From Colius striatus (Eukaryota > Chordata > Aves > Coliiformes > Coliidae): a stretch of DNA of 64,000 bases. Location: contig NC_084760.1 in assembly GCF_028858725.1 (NCBI RefSeq), forward strand, positions 78,436,367 to 78,500,366, written 5' to 3'. The notes under the pieces were generated by a model. That model did not search any database. It saw nothing but the letters and a program-made list of their open reading frames with translations, and was not told the DNA's origin. Below are positions 31,161-42,030 of this stretch, one piece after another. The stretch's first letter is position 1, and the number at the start of each line of letters is the position of its first letter. The translations under genes were made by a program, and so were the position numbers.

Positions 31161-34098
31161 GTAAGGGCAGGGCGCAGGCAGGGCGCAGGCAGGGTGCTAA
31201 GTGCTGTCCCTGCTGTGCCTCGTTCCCCCGAGTGCTGGGGAGGAGGTCCGGCTCCAAGCCCCCTTCCGCCGAGCCAAGGACTTTTCCCCCATTTTGTCTG
31301 CACAGCAGTCCTGCTGCAAGGTCAGCCCGCAAGCCGGGAGCCTGTGCTGAGCTCCTGGTGCTATCACCCGCTGCCTCAGTCCCCCACCGCAGGGCACAGA
31401 GGTCTGGGATCCCCAACCAGGACTCCGGGGCTTTCCGGTCCTGCGGCAGCAAGGAGAGTTTGGAGACAGCCTGCGCTGCGGGAGGGGAGTTGAAAGGGGA
31501 GAGCAGCATCGGTGGGGCCGGCTGCCGGCACCCTGCAAACGCTCAGTACGGAGATGCTCCCCCTCCCGGGGCAAGGACCCTGGAGGGCGGAGCGGCAGGA
31601 GGGCCAGCCGTCCTGTGCAGGAGGAGGGAATGCACCGAGTAAAGCCAGAGCACCGGGCTGCAGCAGCGGGAAGGAAGACCTCAGTAGCATCCCTCTCGCA
31701 TCTGCAGGTGCTATAGCTGGGCTTCCCGGGGCAGAGCAGGGAGCCAGGCAGGGTTAGGCAGAGGTGGGACCGCCGGGGCTGGCCCTAGGCTGGGGCTGAG
31801 GGCTCTCCTGCGTTCGTCTGCGCTGTCCTTGACGTGGCCGGCAGCGCTAGGACCTGACGAGCCGCAGGCAGGCATTGCTGGCAGTGCTCAGCCCGAGCGG
31901 TGCGGGATCCTGTCCTGTCAGCCGACAGCGCCGCGGGATGCAGTCTGCCAGCTCCGGATAAAAGCATGTAAGCAAGCACTGCCGTGCCCTGGGCCGCCCC
32001 GGGCCGGGCAGGAACTCCCTCGGGCGCGGGATGTACCAGCCGGGGGGTTGGGGACTGCTGACGCGGACTGTAAACAGGGCATGGGTTTAAGGGTTGGTGC
32101 TGGGGCAGAGTGAGGACCAGGTGGCAGTGGGGACAGAGCTCTGGCAGCCGAGATTGGGTGCTGTGGGGGTGGCAGGATGCCCAAGGGGTGCTTTGACCCT
32201 AACATGCTCAGCCCCACATTCCTGGATGTACTGGATGCTGCTGTCTGCGCTCCCTCTCACCCCACGGGGCTGGGCAGGGGACCTTTCCAGGGAGATGTGG
32301 CTAGCAGCAAATACTACCTCTCCATCCACCTTAGCACTATTCAGCTGGCTATAGTACCTGGCTGCCCATGGGGATGTCACCCTAGGACTGTCACAGACAC
32401 CTCTTGCTGGTGCCTATCACACTCTTGTGTCAGTCCCAACCTTCCCTGAGCACTGCCTCCCTCCCCATGTTCCTGTGTGGCCCCGGGGATACCTGAACCA
32501 CAGGGGACACTGCTGAAGAGCCCTCCCTGCCCCCCGAGGCCCTGGGGCTGTGCCACCTCTCACCTCTCATCTGCCTCCCACAGGCCCTTTGCCTCCATAG
32601 CCAGGCACTCTCCCATGACCCTTTCTATTTGTAGGCTGACCTGCTGGGAGCCAGGAGCCCGCCCTCCGCCCTTGAACCATTCCCCATGCAGCTCCTTCCT
32701 CTCCAGGCACTGTTCCCTGGCTGCCCTTGGTGTGATTTGGTGCAGAGGTCCTGGCTGCCCCCGGGGACTGTGGCTTAGCCCCAGGGTTGTTTGCAGGAGC
32801 CTGACCTCGAGCGCAGGGGAGATATGAAGGTACAGGCAGCATGGGGTTCACGGCATGGCCCTTGCTCCCGCATTCCTGGTGCCTCTTAAGGTCAGGGCAT
32901 TGCTCTGCTGCCCCAGTAATGATCTCATGTGAGAGATGATAAAGAGGGTTCCTGCTGTTGCTCACTGTATCTATCCCTCCCATGCCACTCCAGGGCTTAC
33001 TGGGAAGCCAGACATTTGCAGGGCTCTTTTTCTTCTTGAGAAACTTGGCTTTTCTGCAGTGATTCCAGCAGTCCCATGACTGCAGCTTCAAAGCAGGGCC
33101 AGCAGCAGCACAGCAGCAGCCTGCTGCACAGCTTCCCAGCTCTGCCATCCTAGGACACAGCATGAAGCAAAAGCCAGGTGAGGCTTTCCCACTTACTTGC
33201 ACCCACTGGTGGTGGCAGGTTCTGCAGGGACAGCAGAGAAGGCAGACAGAAGGTGATGCCTGCACTTCCTCCTCAGAAGAAGGGGATCTTTGTGGGAAGC
33301 CAGACTGCTGTTGTCAGTGCTTTCCCCTTTTGGCTTGCCGGAAAGGAGATTTACTGAGTCTGGGTTGCAGTGTTAGCAGAACGGGCTGTGTTTCCCTGTA
33401 GACTGTCTGTGAGTCCTATCAGCTCAGGATGGATTGTCAGGTCAGCCTCAGGACAAGAGCCCTTGGGAAGGTCATGACAGGAGCCCCTCTTGTCCCTGAG
33501 GCACTTGGCAAGGGCACAAGGATGCTCCTGGCTGCCTTTGAGCCCAAGGCTGTGGGGAGAGGTAGGCAAGCTGCCTTCTGAAAAGTGAGCTACTTACTCT
33601 GAGGTGTGCCTTATACTTTTCCCCATCCTGTCTCATCCCACCCCTATGAGAACTCAAGGCTCAGAGGACCAGCCAGGACCCCTTTCTCTGTGGCCTGCAG
33701 TTGAGCTGCAAGCACAGCCCCACAGGACAGGTATTGTGCTCAGGGTGACCATCACGAGGCTATGTCCTGATGTGATCCGTCTTGGGTGACAGCAGGACCC
33801 TGAAGTCTGCTTCCTAACACCATCCCTGCCCTTCTCCATTGTAATGCTGTCCTGTTCCTTTACATTGCCTCCAAACCAAGAGCTGGAGCTCTTGTCCTCA
33901 GACTTGCCCACTTACCCCCTAGATATCCTGGCTCTCACTCATCCCCCACAGCCTTGGGCTCTCACAGCACACACAAAAAACCCTCTGCATTTTGAGGTGT
34001 CTGGTCCCACTTTGAGCACACAGATCCTGATGCCAGTGATGGCTCCATCTCCCTGGTCCAGCCCACTGCCACCTCTTCCTCATGGTGGTCCTGGGGTC
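31161..34098. other. Intergenic, no gene seen
   Basis: Short tandem copies of an 11-base unit (CAGGGCGCAGG) follow the donor at about 31169-31195. Otherwise I see no exon, RNA gene or recognisable mobile element. Confidence 0.5.
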
Positions 34099-34602
34099 AT
34101 AGAATCATAGCATTATTTGGTTGGAAAATACTTTTAAGATCATAAAGTCCAACCACTTGCCTAGCATTGCCAAGCCCACCACTAAACCATGTCCCTCAGC
34201 ACCTCAGCAACACAGCTTTTAAATATCTCCAGGGATGGTGACTCCACCACCTCCCTGGGCAGCCTGTGCCAGAGTTTAGCAACGTTCTCAGTGAAAAAGT
34301 TCTTCCTCCTCTCCAATCTAAAGCTCTTCTGGTGCAACTTGAGCCCATTTTCTCTTGTCCTATCACTCTTTACTTGGGAGGAGAGACTGACTCCCATCTC
34401 ACTACAATCTCCTTTCAGGTAGCTGTAGAACACGATAAGGTCTCCCCTCAGCCTCCTCTTCTCCAGGCTAAACATCCCCAGCTCCCTCAGCTGCTCCTCA
34501 CTTGACTTGTGCTCCAGACCCTTCACCAGCTTCGTTGCCAGTCTCTGGAAACGCTGCAGCACCTCAGCGTGTACCACAGTGAGAGGCCCAGACCTGAAGG
34601 CG
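34099..34602 (-). mobile_element. CR1 LINE copy, ~500 bp
   Basis: It begins with the complement of the CR1 tail (TCATAGAATCATAGCATTAT) and extends further 5' in the element than the other copies here. It reaches the segment corresponding to CTGCTCCTCACTTGACTTGT and the CTGGAAACGCTGCAGCACCT block. The minus-strand relic of the ORF2 end includes [19 protein letters not shown]. It is inactive and 5'-truncated. Confidence 0.93.
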
Positions 34603-34610
34603 GTCTGTGA

Positions 34611-35060
34611 GGTGAGTGCCAGCGCCCGGGCTGTGGCCCTTCCCTCGCCCCCTGCCCGGGCAGCTCGGCACGCCACCCGGCTCGGAAAGGCCGGATCGCC
34701 CCAGCCGCCGCCAGCAGGGGGCAGCACCCCTACGGCGGGTGCCTCCCCTCACCGCCGGCAGGTTGGCAGCCCGCCCCCTCCTCCCCACAGCCCCGGTGAG
34801 GGGCACCGTAGGCTCCCGCAGTGCCCCAGGGCCCGCACGGCAGGGCCCGCCCCGCCTGCTCGAGGGTTTCCGTGTTAGCAGAGGGGTTGGCGGAGGGAGG
34901 GCAGTCCGAGCTATCTGCGGCGGATACCCGCTGCTGGTCATGGGTTCCGGCTGCCCTTCTTTTGATGTCTCACGGTTGTGCTCGGCCGGGTGGCCTGGGG
35001 GCTGTGCCTCGGCTTGGGAACCCGCGGAAGTGTGGGTGGCAAGGAGGGGAAATGAACGGC
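34611..35060. promoter_or_regulatory. GC-rich island with a CTCF-type motif
   Basis: The GC- and CpG-rich block directly abuts the CR1 copy. At 34711-34724 it contains CCAGCAGGGGGCAG, which fits the core CTCF consensus CCASYAGRKGGCRS at every position. CTCF sites often mark domain boundaries, and this one separates MYMX and the spectrin-repeat/PH gene from SLC29A1. Occupancy is inferred, not shown. Confidence 0.5.
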
Positions 35061-38000
35061 TGCTACTGTGGGAAGCTGTGGGAAAGGGCCCTCCTCGACA
35101 CCTCCCCGGGGGATGTTTGGGAGCATTCAGCCACGGCTCTGCTGCTTATTTGACCATGAGGGAAAGCATGACGGGATGAGCTTAATCTCCAAACAGGATT
35201 TGGTCAGCTGTGCCAGACGTTTGCACTGAGCTGAATTCCTCTGCACCAGCCAGAGACTGTTGGGCCTGGCACAGGCCAGGGCCGGTGGGGCCGTGGGAGC
35301 TGCCGAGGCTGTTTGGAGCCCACGGCTCTGCAGGTGGCTGTGTGCCACGGTTCCTGTGAGGCCAGGCAGCCTCTGTCTGCGGTGGCACCCCCTGAGAGCT
35401 GGAGCTCTGCCTGCTGTCACCAAGGTGCCTCGGGAGGGCTGATGGACAGCCTGCAAGCCATCCCTCAGGGCTAGATCCAGCTATCCTCCAGAAAGCCTTC
35501 TTCTGCCTTTTAGATAATGCTTGGAGATGCAGGGAGCCTCTGGGCACCTGGTTCAGCCTGGGTGTAGATGGGCTTTGTGGTGGGGGGTGAGCAGGACCAC
35601 ACAGCAGCAGCCACTCCCTTCCTCCTGCCAGGTTCCTTCGTTCCCAGCTGCCCGCAGCTCCCCCGTGGTGTTTTACAAGGGTGGCTGGGTGCCAGCCAGC
35701 TCCTTCCTCAATGGCTTTGCGCAGTCGAGGGAGGCTGGTGCTGCCAGCCAAGGAGTGGGATGTGCCCCCAGCACTGCTTCAATGGGCCGGATGACCCTGA
35801 CTATAGTGTGGCTCTCTCCACCCATGCCAACTCCATCCTCCACCAAGGACACCCGGCGTGAGGCCATGACAGGGTGTCACTGGGTGCCTGGAGTGGCCTG
35901 TGCCCTGGGGCTGCTATTTCTGAATTCCACAGGGCGTTCCTGTCTGCCACTGTGCCCTGGCCCCTCTGGTACGAGTGGGAGCCTGCACTGTATGTCCTGA
36001 GGTTACCCAGCTCTCAGCTTGGCCCCTGGCAGGTGGGAACTGCCTGCTGCTGGGTAACATTTCACCCTTGGCCAGTGTCTGCGTGTCTGTCACTCAGTAA
36101 CTAGCCACCCAGCAACTCCAAGGCTAATTGGTGTCATTAGGCAGTAAATGCTTGTAAGAGTAGGCAAATGGGCAACTGAAGCTGAGGAGAGGGCAGTAGC
36201 AGCGCAGGGAGGGAGGAAAGATGTGCAGGGTGTGGGAAGAGAGGCAGAGGGATGGGGATGGAGAAAAGATCATGCTCAGGGGATGGTGGGGATGGGAGAG
36301 CTTCAGAAGTGGGTTGGGCAGAGCCAGAGGGCTTTGTGTCTCCCCCAGCCTGCCAGCTGGGAGATGCTCTGCATCCCAAAGATGCTGCTGCTCCATGGGA
36401 CACCAGGCCCTCTCCTCCAGCAGTCTGAGAGAGTCTGGAGCTTGACTGGACCCCAGCACCCATGCTACTTCCCAAGAACACTGTGGGTGCCCTGGGCCCC
36501 TTGCTGAGCTGTGCCCTCCCAGCAGACAATGGGATTTGTTTCTGCTTGCCCAGCTGGAAAACAGCCACAGCCCTACTACTAGGCTGGAGGCCCTCCCCTG
36601 CCATATCCCTGGAGTGTTTGCTCCCTGGAGCTGTGAGTGCTTTGGGATAGCAGCATCACCTGGTTACTCCTCAGTGCTACCAGTGAAGGGAGGATACTGA
36701 ACATGGGGAGGTGATGGGGCCAATTGGCAGCAAGTGCCCTCCCTCTCCCCGCCTTTCCTGGCAGGTTTTCACCTGGAGCTGCTCCTTTTCTGGCAGTGAG
36801 CTCCCACTTCCCTCAGCCCACTAGTGAAGAAGTCACAGGCTGCCTGATTTTATCCCAGCAGGTGGACTCTCACAAGGAAGCAGACAGACGGTGAGATGCT
36901 GCATGAGATCTGTGTGGCTCCCTGTGAGTGGTGACGTGCCCAGCTGGATCCTTGTGCCACAGGCAGAGCTCAAGAGGGGATCACAGCCTGCTCCTTCCCC
37001 ACCTTGGTCCATCCAGGGTCAAGGCTATCAGGTGAGCACCACCTCCACTCTACCACTTCTCATCCTGAAACACAGGGCAGGGCACTGAGACCCCAGTGGT
37101 CCTCATCAGGAGCCCTGCGAGCAATGACTGGAGAAATCCCACCCCAAAAAGTCTCTACTGGCAGTTCTCTGCTCCAGGGTCAGCCAGGGCCAGCAAGGGA
37201 ACAGTAAAAGTGAAGTGGTCCCTGAGCAATTCACTGATCTCAGCAACAGGCTGAGGTGCTTTGTTGACTATCTATCTAGGATCATCACAGTCTCATTATA
37301 AGTGGATTCCCAGGAGACCGTAGTGTTTTATTTCCCCTCTTGGCTAATAGACTAATAACCTGCTGGCATTTGACAGAGGTCCAGTGCCTCCTGTGTTTCC
37401 CTCCATGTGACTGATTAAAATGCCCCTTCTCCCCCCTGCCCAACCTGGCTGTGCTCTGCTGCCTTGTCACACGTGCAGGGAATCGGATAGGGCTGCTAAT
37501 CTGCTTGCTACCCCACTCCTGCCTGCCTGCCTGCTCTGCCTTTTAAACACACTGGCTCTCTGTTTCTCTGCTCTGTGGCACTCTGAGCTGAGCCAGCCGT
37601 GCCTTTCTCCAGGATGGAGTGGACAGCACCCAAAGTGAGGGAATCGGGGAATCGCTATCGCTGTGGGTGGTGCTTGCAAAGGGAAACAGGCTTTTGTGAT
37701 GGAAAAGGGAGCTGAATGGCTTGCAGGCTGAAGGCCTCGCTGTGACTGTGTTTGCCCTCTCCCTAGCACAGGCAAGTTTAGGGAGAAAGAGAAATCTCGT
37801 TGTAGAGGTGATGGATTAATTAATGTATGGCTGCAAAGCACTTGCAAATCTCTGAGGAAAATGTTTAATGTTGGTGCCAAGGGCAAAAGATCCCAGAAAC
37901 ACCGTGTGCCTGCAAATGCTGCCTAGCTCCTCAGGCTCTAAAATGCAAATATTGCCCAAGAGGCACGGAAAATATTCCTTCAGCTCATATGATGCATTAC

Positions 38001-39905
38001 CCACAGCCTGGAATAAATTTCCCTTTCTCCTCTCACTTTCCAAACCAGCTGTTTGTTTACTTTCCTCTTTTGGATTTTGTCGCTTCAGCTGAAGCAGGGA
38101 ATCGCTACAAGGGGGGAAGCAGCTTTTGTGAAAGGTTTGGCAGTGATGTGTCGCTGAAGGGAGAGCACTTTGCCTGTTTGTTCTGCCTGCCACACACTGC
38201 CTTTGAGCAGAGGGTACAAATTGGCCTCCGAGTGCCGGCGCAACGCACATTGGAGGCTTCAGACAGGAAACCCGAAGGGCTGGTCAGCTTGAGCCCCATC
38301 GGCATGTCCTGGGGAGCACATCCGTGGGGCTCCCGGCCTTATGTAAGGGAGAGGCTTTGCTGGCTGCCTTCCTCTGAGAAAGCAGGGCTCTGCCTTCTCC
38401 CTTTGCTCTGGGGAGCACAGCGCTCTGCCAACAGCAGCAGCGTATTTTGGCACCACACTGCTGCTTTGGGGACGTAGAGAGTGGAAGAGCAACAAGCTCC
38501 AGGGCCCTGCTTGAGGCTGCCTTTTCTCCTTGCCCAAATGACACGGTAGGGAAACATCTATCTCTGTGTGTTGTACTGGTGTCGTACAGTGGTGTGCTCA
38601 GCACCAGTGCTAGGCAAAGCACCAGCTGTTTCCAGTTTGGAGCAGAAACCGTTTCCGTAGCTGTTTGCATCTCCTGGGAGGCTTGTTATTGTACTCACAA
38701 AGGCGAGGATGATAACACCACGAGTCACTTGGGAGCAGAGAGCTCCCCCAAAGCCCCGCATCTCATCAAGATGAAGTGAGGCAGCTTCGCCCTTCAGCAA
38801 GGGCTCATGTGAGTTATCACTGGCCATGCGGTCTGTCCCCTTCCCTCATAGAGGAGATGCCCCCCCCCCCCCCACCTCTTCCTAGCATCATGCAGCCTGA
38901 GGAGAGTGCATCACGCCGGAGGGCAGACATGCTCCCCAGCCAGCTGAAGTGCGTCTCCTGAGATGAGACCCAGGGGTGGAATTTCTTCTGTCCTGCACCC
39001 ACGAGGGCTGCATTATTTTAATGCACGCTATCTCCCAGCCTTAGCCCTCCTCACTGAGATGTCTTACTATCTCTAAGTGTCCTGCTTGCCCAAAGGAAGG
39101 CATTGTTACAGCCCCTCCTGCAAGTTGGCAGAGGGTGGGCAGGCAGGCCTGTGCATGGGGGAGCAGCCAGAGGCCCATGCTGAAGCTGGGAGCTAGAAGC
39201 TGCCTTTCCCCTTGCCTCCCCTTGAGTATATGTGCTGGCCTCCCGTCTGCCTGTGGTCACCGGCAGCCGCGAAGCTGCTCAGTGCTAATGGGTTTCAGAG
39301 CCCATGTCTGTGCTGAGAGACAGCTCTGCTGAGAGCTGTTGATCCCAGTGCTGGAGAGTGGCTGTGCGGGCAGGACCAGAACTGTGAATTAGAGAACATT
39401 TAATCCCGCACTTTGGCGACAGTAAGTGCTATGTGCCCCGCTGCTGAAAGCTTGGGGTGAGGCAGCAGCTGAAGCGGAGACTTCCCAGAATATTCACTCA
39501 GAGGGAAGTTTTGTGGCATTTCTTATCCCAATGGGGTCTGAGGCTCTTAATGATGCTGAGAGCCTTGCCCTGGCTCCTGGATGTGTGGTGGCAGTTTGGC
39601 TGGGCACCACCAGTTTGGAGCCTGTGCTTGAGAGTCGCTGGGGGATCTGTTCCTGCAGCTTTTAGCCTTTGCTAATGTTGGAACTGATATAGAAAAATAA
39701 AACTGTAGTGATGCAGGAATTTTGGGTCATGTTGCTGAGCAGCAAGGGTGAACATCTCAAGAGGAAACCTGGGGCCTGAGTTGCTGTGGCATCAATATCC
39801 CTGGGATGGCCATGGGGGCTCATGGGGCTTTGCAGGTGGCACATCTCAAAGCTAGAGAGGAAGTGACGTGAGACAGCTCAAAGCAGGTAATTTGCTCTTC
39901 TGTTT
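35061..39905. other. Intergenic, no gene seen; AT-richer block at ~37.8-38.1 kb
   Basis: No coding exons are supported. The block 37860-38100 is noticeably more AT-rich than its surroundings. It contains an octamer ATGCAAAT (37943-37950) and a forkhead-like GTTTGTTTAC (38051-38060), so it could be a conserved noncoding element. A 14-base C run lies at 38860-38873. Confidence 0.4.
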
Positions 39906-39983
39906 GAGGAGAGGAGAGGAGAGGAGAGGAGAGGAGAGGAGAGGAGAGGAGAGGAGAGGAGAGGAGAGGAGAGGAGAGGAGAG
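39906..39983. repeat. (GAGGA)n microsatellite, about 15.6 units
   Basis: A perfect pentanucleotide repeat runs uninterrupted for 78 bp. All purines lie on the + strand, so the tract could form triplex (H-DNA) structures and is likely to vary in length between individuals. The open frames on both strands across it come from the repeat. Confidence 0.97.
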
Positions 39984-41330
39984 TTTTGCCCGTGTTGCAG
40001 TTCACCTGGAAGAAGACCTTCCAGACAGGAAAGCCTTAGGGAAAATGGGCTGAAGAAAGGCAGGCCCAGAGCTTGGCTCTGTCATTGCCTGCAAGACACA
40101 GCAGGAGCTTAATTGGAGATGGGAGCTTTTAAATTTAATTAGGTCTGATATGAATCTTACATTTCGAGAGCCTCCTGTCTTACTGTCTGACAACATTGTC
40201 TGCCACTCACTTCACTTGTTCAGCTCACCCAACTATCTGAGCCCAGAAACCCATTACCACAACAAATACCTACCAGCAGCTTCCTGAAGGTGACGCTGCA
40301 TAGTGTCATTGCTGCGACTCAGGAAGCACCGGTAGCTGTGTCACCCCAGTCGTCACTGCCTTTTTCTTGGGGTTTCGGGACTTTTTGCTTCTTTATCAGT
40401 TTTGCAGGTCCGTCTTAAAATGCAGGCTTGATGCTTGGATTCTGCAGGGAGATGTGTGGTAGAGATCATCTCATGGAGTGATCATAAGGATGGGAAACTG
40501 CCCGAGTGTTTTGGGTGTGTTTTAACTGCTGGTTTTAATTTCTAACCCAAGCTGATGGCTCTCTGCAGAAAATTTTCTGAGGCTGTTTATTAATGGAGCA
40601 AACGCAGTCAGAAGCTGCTGCAGGGACTTCCTGATGCTGCTGCCGGCGGCCGCATGGCATAGGTGAAGGCGACAGTGAGGAGGGCCCCATGCTCCCAGCG
40701 GAAGCACCTTCAGACACTGAGCTAGATAAAAAAGACTTCTGCAAACTGCTTAACCACACGGATATGAGGTTGAATTTGAATGCCCTCCCCTTTGCTGGTG
40801 GGCAAAGTGCCCCAAGTCCTGCTGCACCCTGGTGCTTCAGCAAAACAACAGGCTTTTATCACAGCAGAGCCAATATCTATTCTGGAGAGATAGAAGCCTG
40901 GAGACAGGCAGCCAGGAAAAAAGCCCAAACAACAGCTTAAAGTCTCTGCCTGCCCTTTGGATCTTGGAGACGTGTAACGCTTGTGTCTTCTGGGTATAGG
41001 GGAACTGCTGTATTTGAGAGGGTTCTGCACATGGCCTGTGTAGCACCACCATGTGTGCACAGTGCAAACAGGTCTTCATGCAGAGATGTAACACAAGATA
41101 CACACATATATACATATATTTACAGCTAGAAGTGGTGACTGAGAGCGGTTTTGCCCAGGTAGATGTATTTAGAGCTGTAAGTGGTGACTGCCAGCAGAGA
41201 GGGGCTTTGGCCAGATGCAGCACTTGGGACAGGCGATGGACCTGGCAAACGGGTACACTTCACCCTCTGTATAAAACCATAATATAACGTACAGCTCCCT
41301 TTGGAGCTACGGTATTTACTAATATATGGG
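39984..41330. other. Intergenic, no gene seen
   Basis: AT-richer sequence with homeodomain-like TTAATT and TTAATTAGG blocks at about 40109-40143. No exon, RNA gene or mobile element is recognised. Confidence 0.4.
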
Positions 41331-41339
41331 TATGAACGC

Positions 41340-42030
41340 AGACTCGGAGCTGGGTGCAGCTGAAAGAGGGGCATTATGCAAGCATGGCCCCCGCATTGCT
41401 GAAGCAGCCCGGCCCCGGGGGTTTCCCTGCCGGCTTTGGGGGCGTGGGGATGCGGAGAGGCGCGGCAAGTGGGGGGAGCCAGGGGCGGGCAAAAGCCGGA
41501 GGGAGGGCTGGGATCAGGATCTTGTGAGAGGCGCGGCGGGAAGAACGCGGCGCAGGTGGGTTCAGCCGTGGGGTGGGTGCTGCTGCTGCTCTTTCTCTGC
41601 GCCTGTTCCCCCTTCTCTCCCTCGGTGAGGTGGGGGGTGTCCTGCCGTCTCCCCCCACGCGGGAACCGCGTGGCGCCGAAGGCGGCAAAAAGAGGAGGAG
41701 GAGTTTGCGAAGAGCGGGGAAGGAGGCGATGGTTTCCTATACGCATCGGGGACAGAGAGCGCTGGAGCCGGCAAGGAGCGTGGGGAGGGAACGAAGGGGG
41801 CGGCGAGCGGTGGCACCACCGTACTTAGGGTATTGGCTCAAAGTCGCTGATCTTGCAACCTCTCCCCCGCCCAAAGGCTCCCACCTACTGAGGCTCCTAG
41901 AAGCGTTTCAAAGCTGCCGGGTACGTGGGGAACCCACGCATCCACCAGCTTTGAAACGCTTCTAGGAGCCTCGGTGGGAGCCGGGGAGTGGGGTTGCAAG
42001 CTCCGGATCCGGCAGCGGAGGAGGGAAGGG
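41340..42030. promoter_or_regulatory. CpG-rich island with a candidate donor and a long hairpin
   Basis: CpG density is high from about 41400 to 41830. A possible donor, GCGCAG|GTGGGT, lies at 41555/41556, so a noncoding first exon could end there. The island ends in the inverted repeat annotated separately. It may be an alternative SLC29A1 promoter or the start of a noncoding transcript. No coding frame is supported. Confidence 0.4.
41876..41982. repeat. Near-perfect inverted repeat forming a 107-nt hairpin
   Basis: The left arm 41876-41916 pairs with the right arm 41946-41982 over 37 base pairs without a mismatch. The only flaw is a four-base bulge (TACT, 41886-41889) in the left arm. Inside, 7-nt internal loops (41917-41923 and 41939-41945) flank a second 6-bp stem, CGTGGG (41924-41929) with CCCACG (41933-41938), closed by GAA. 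Weaker complementarity extends outward, with TTGCAACC on the left answering GGTTGCAA on the right. It could be a hairpin RNA precursor, a cruciform, or a recent inverted duplication. Confidence 0.9.

Noticed and set aside
34182-34727. 181-codon minus-strand frame with an [12 protein letters not shown] motif
   Set aside because: It is the decayed end of CR1 ORF2, not a host gene.
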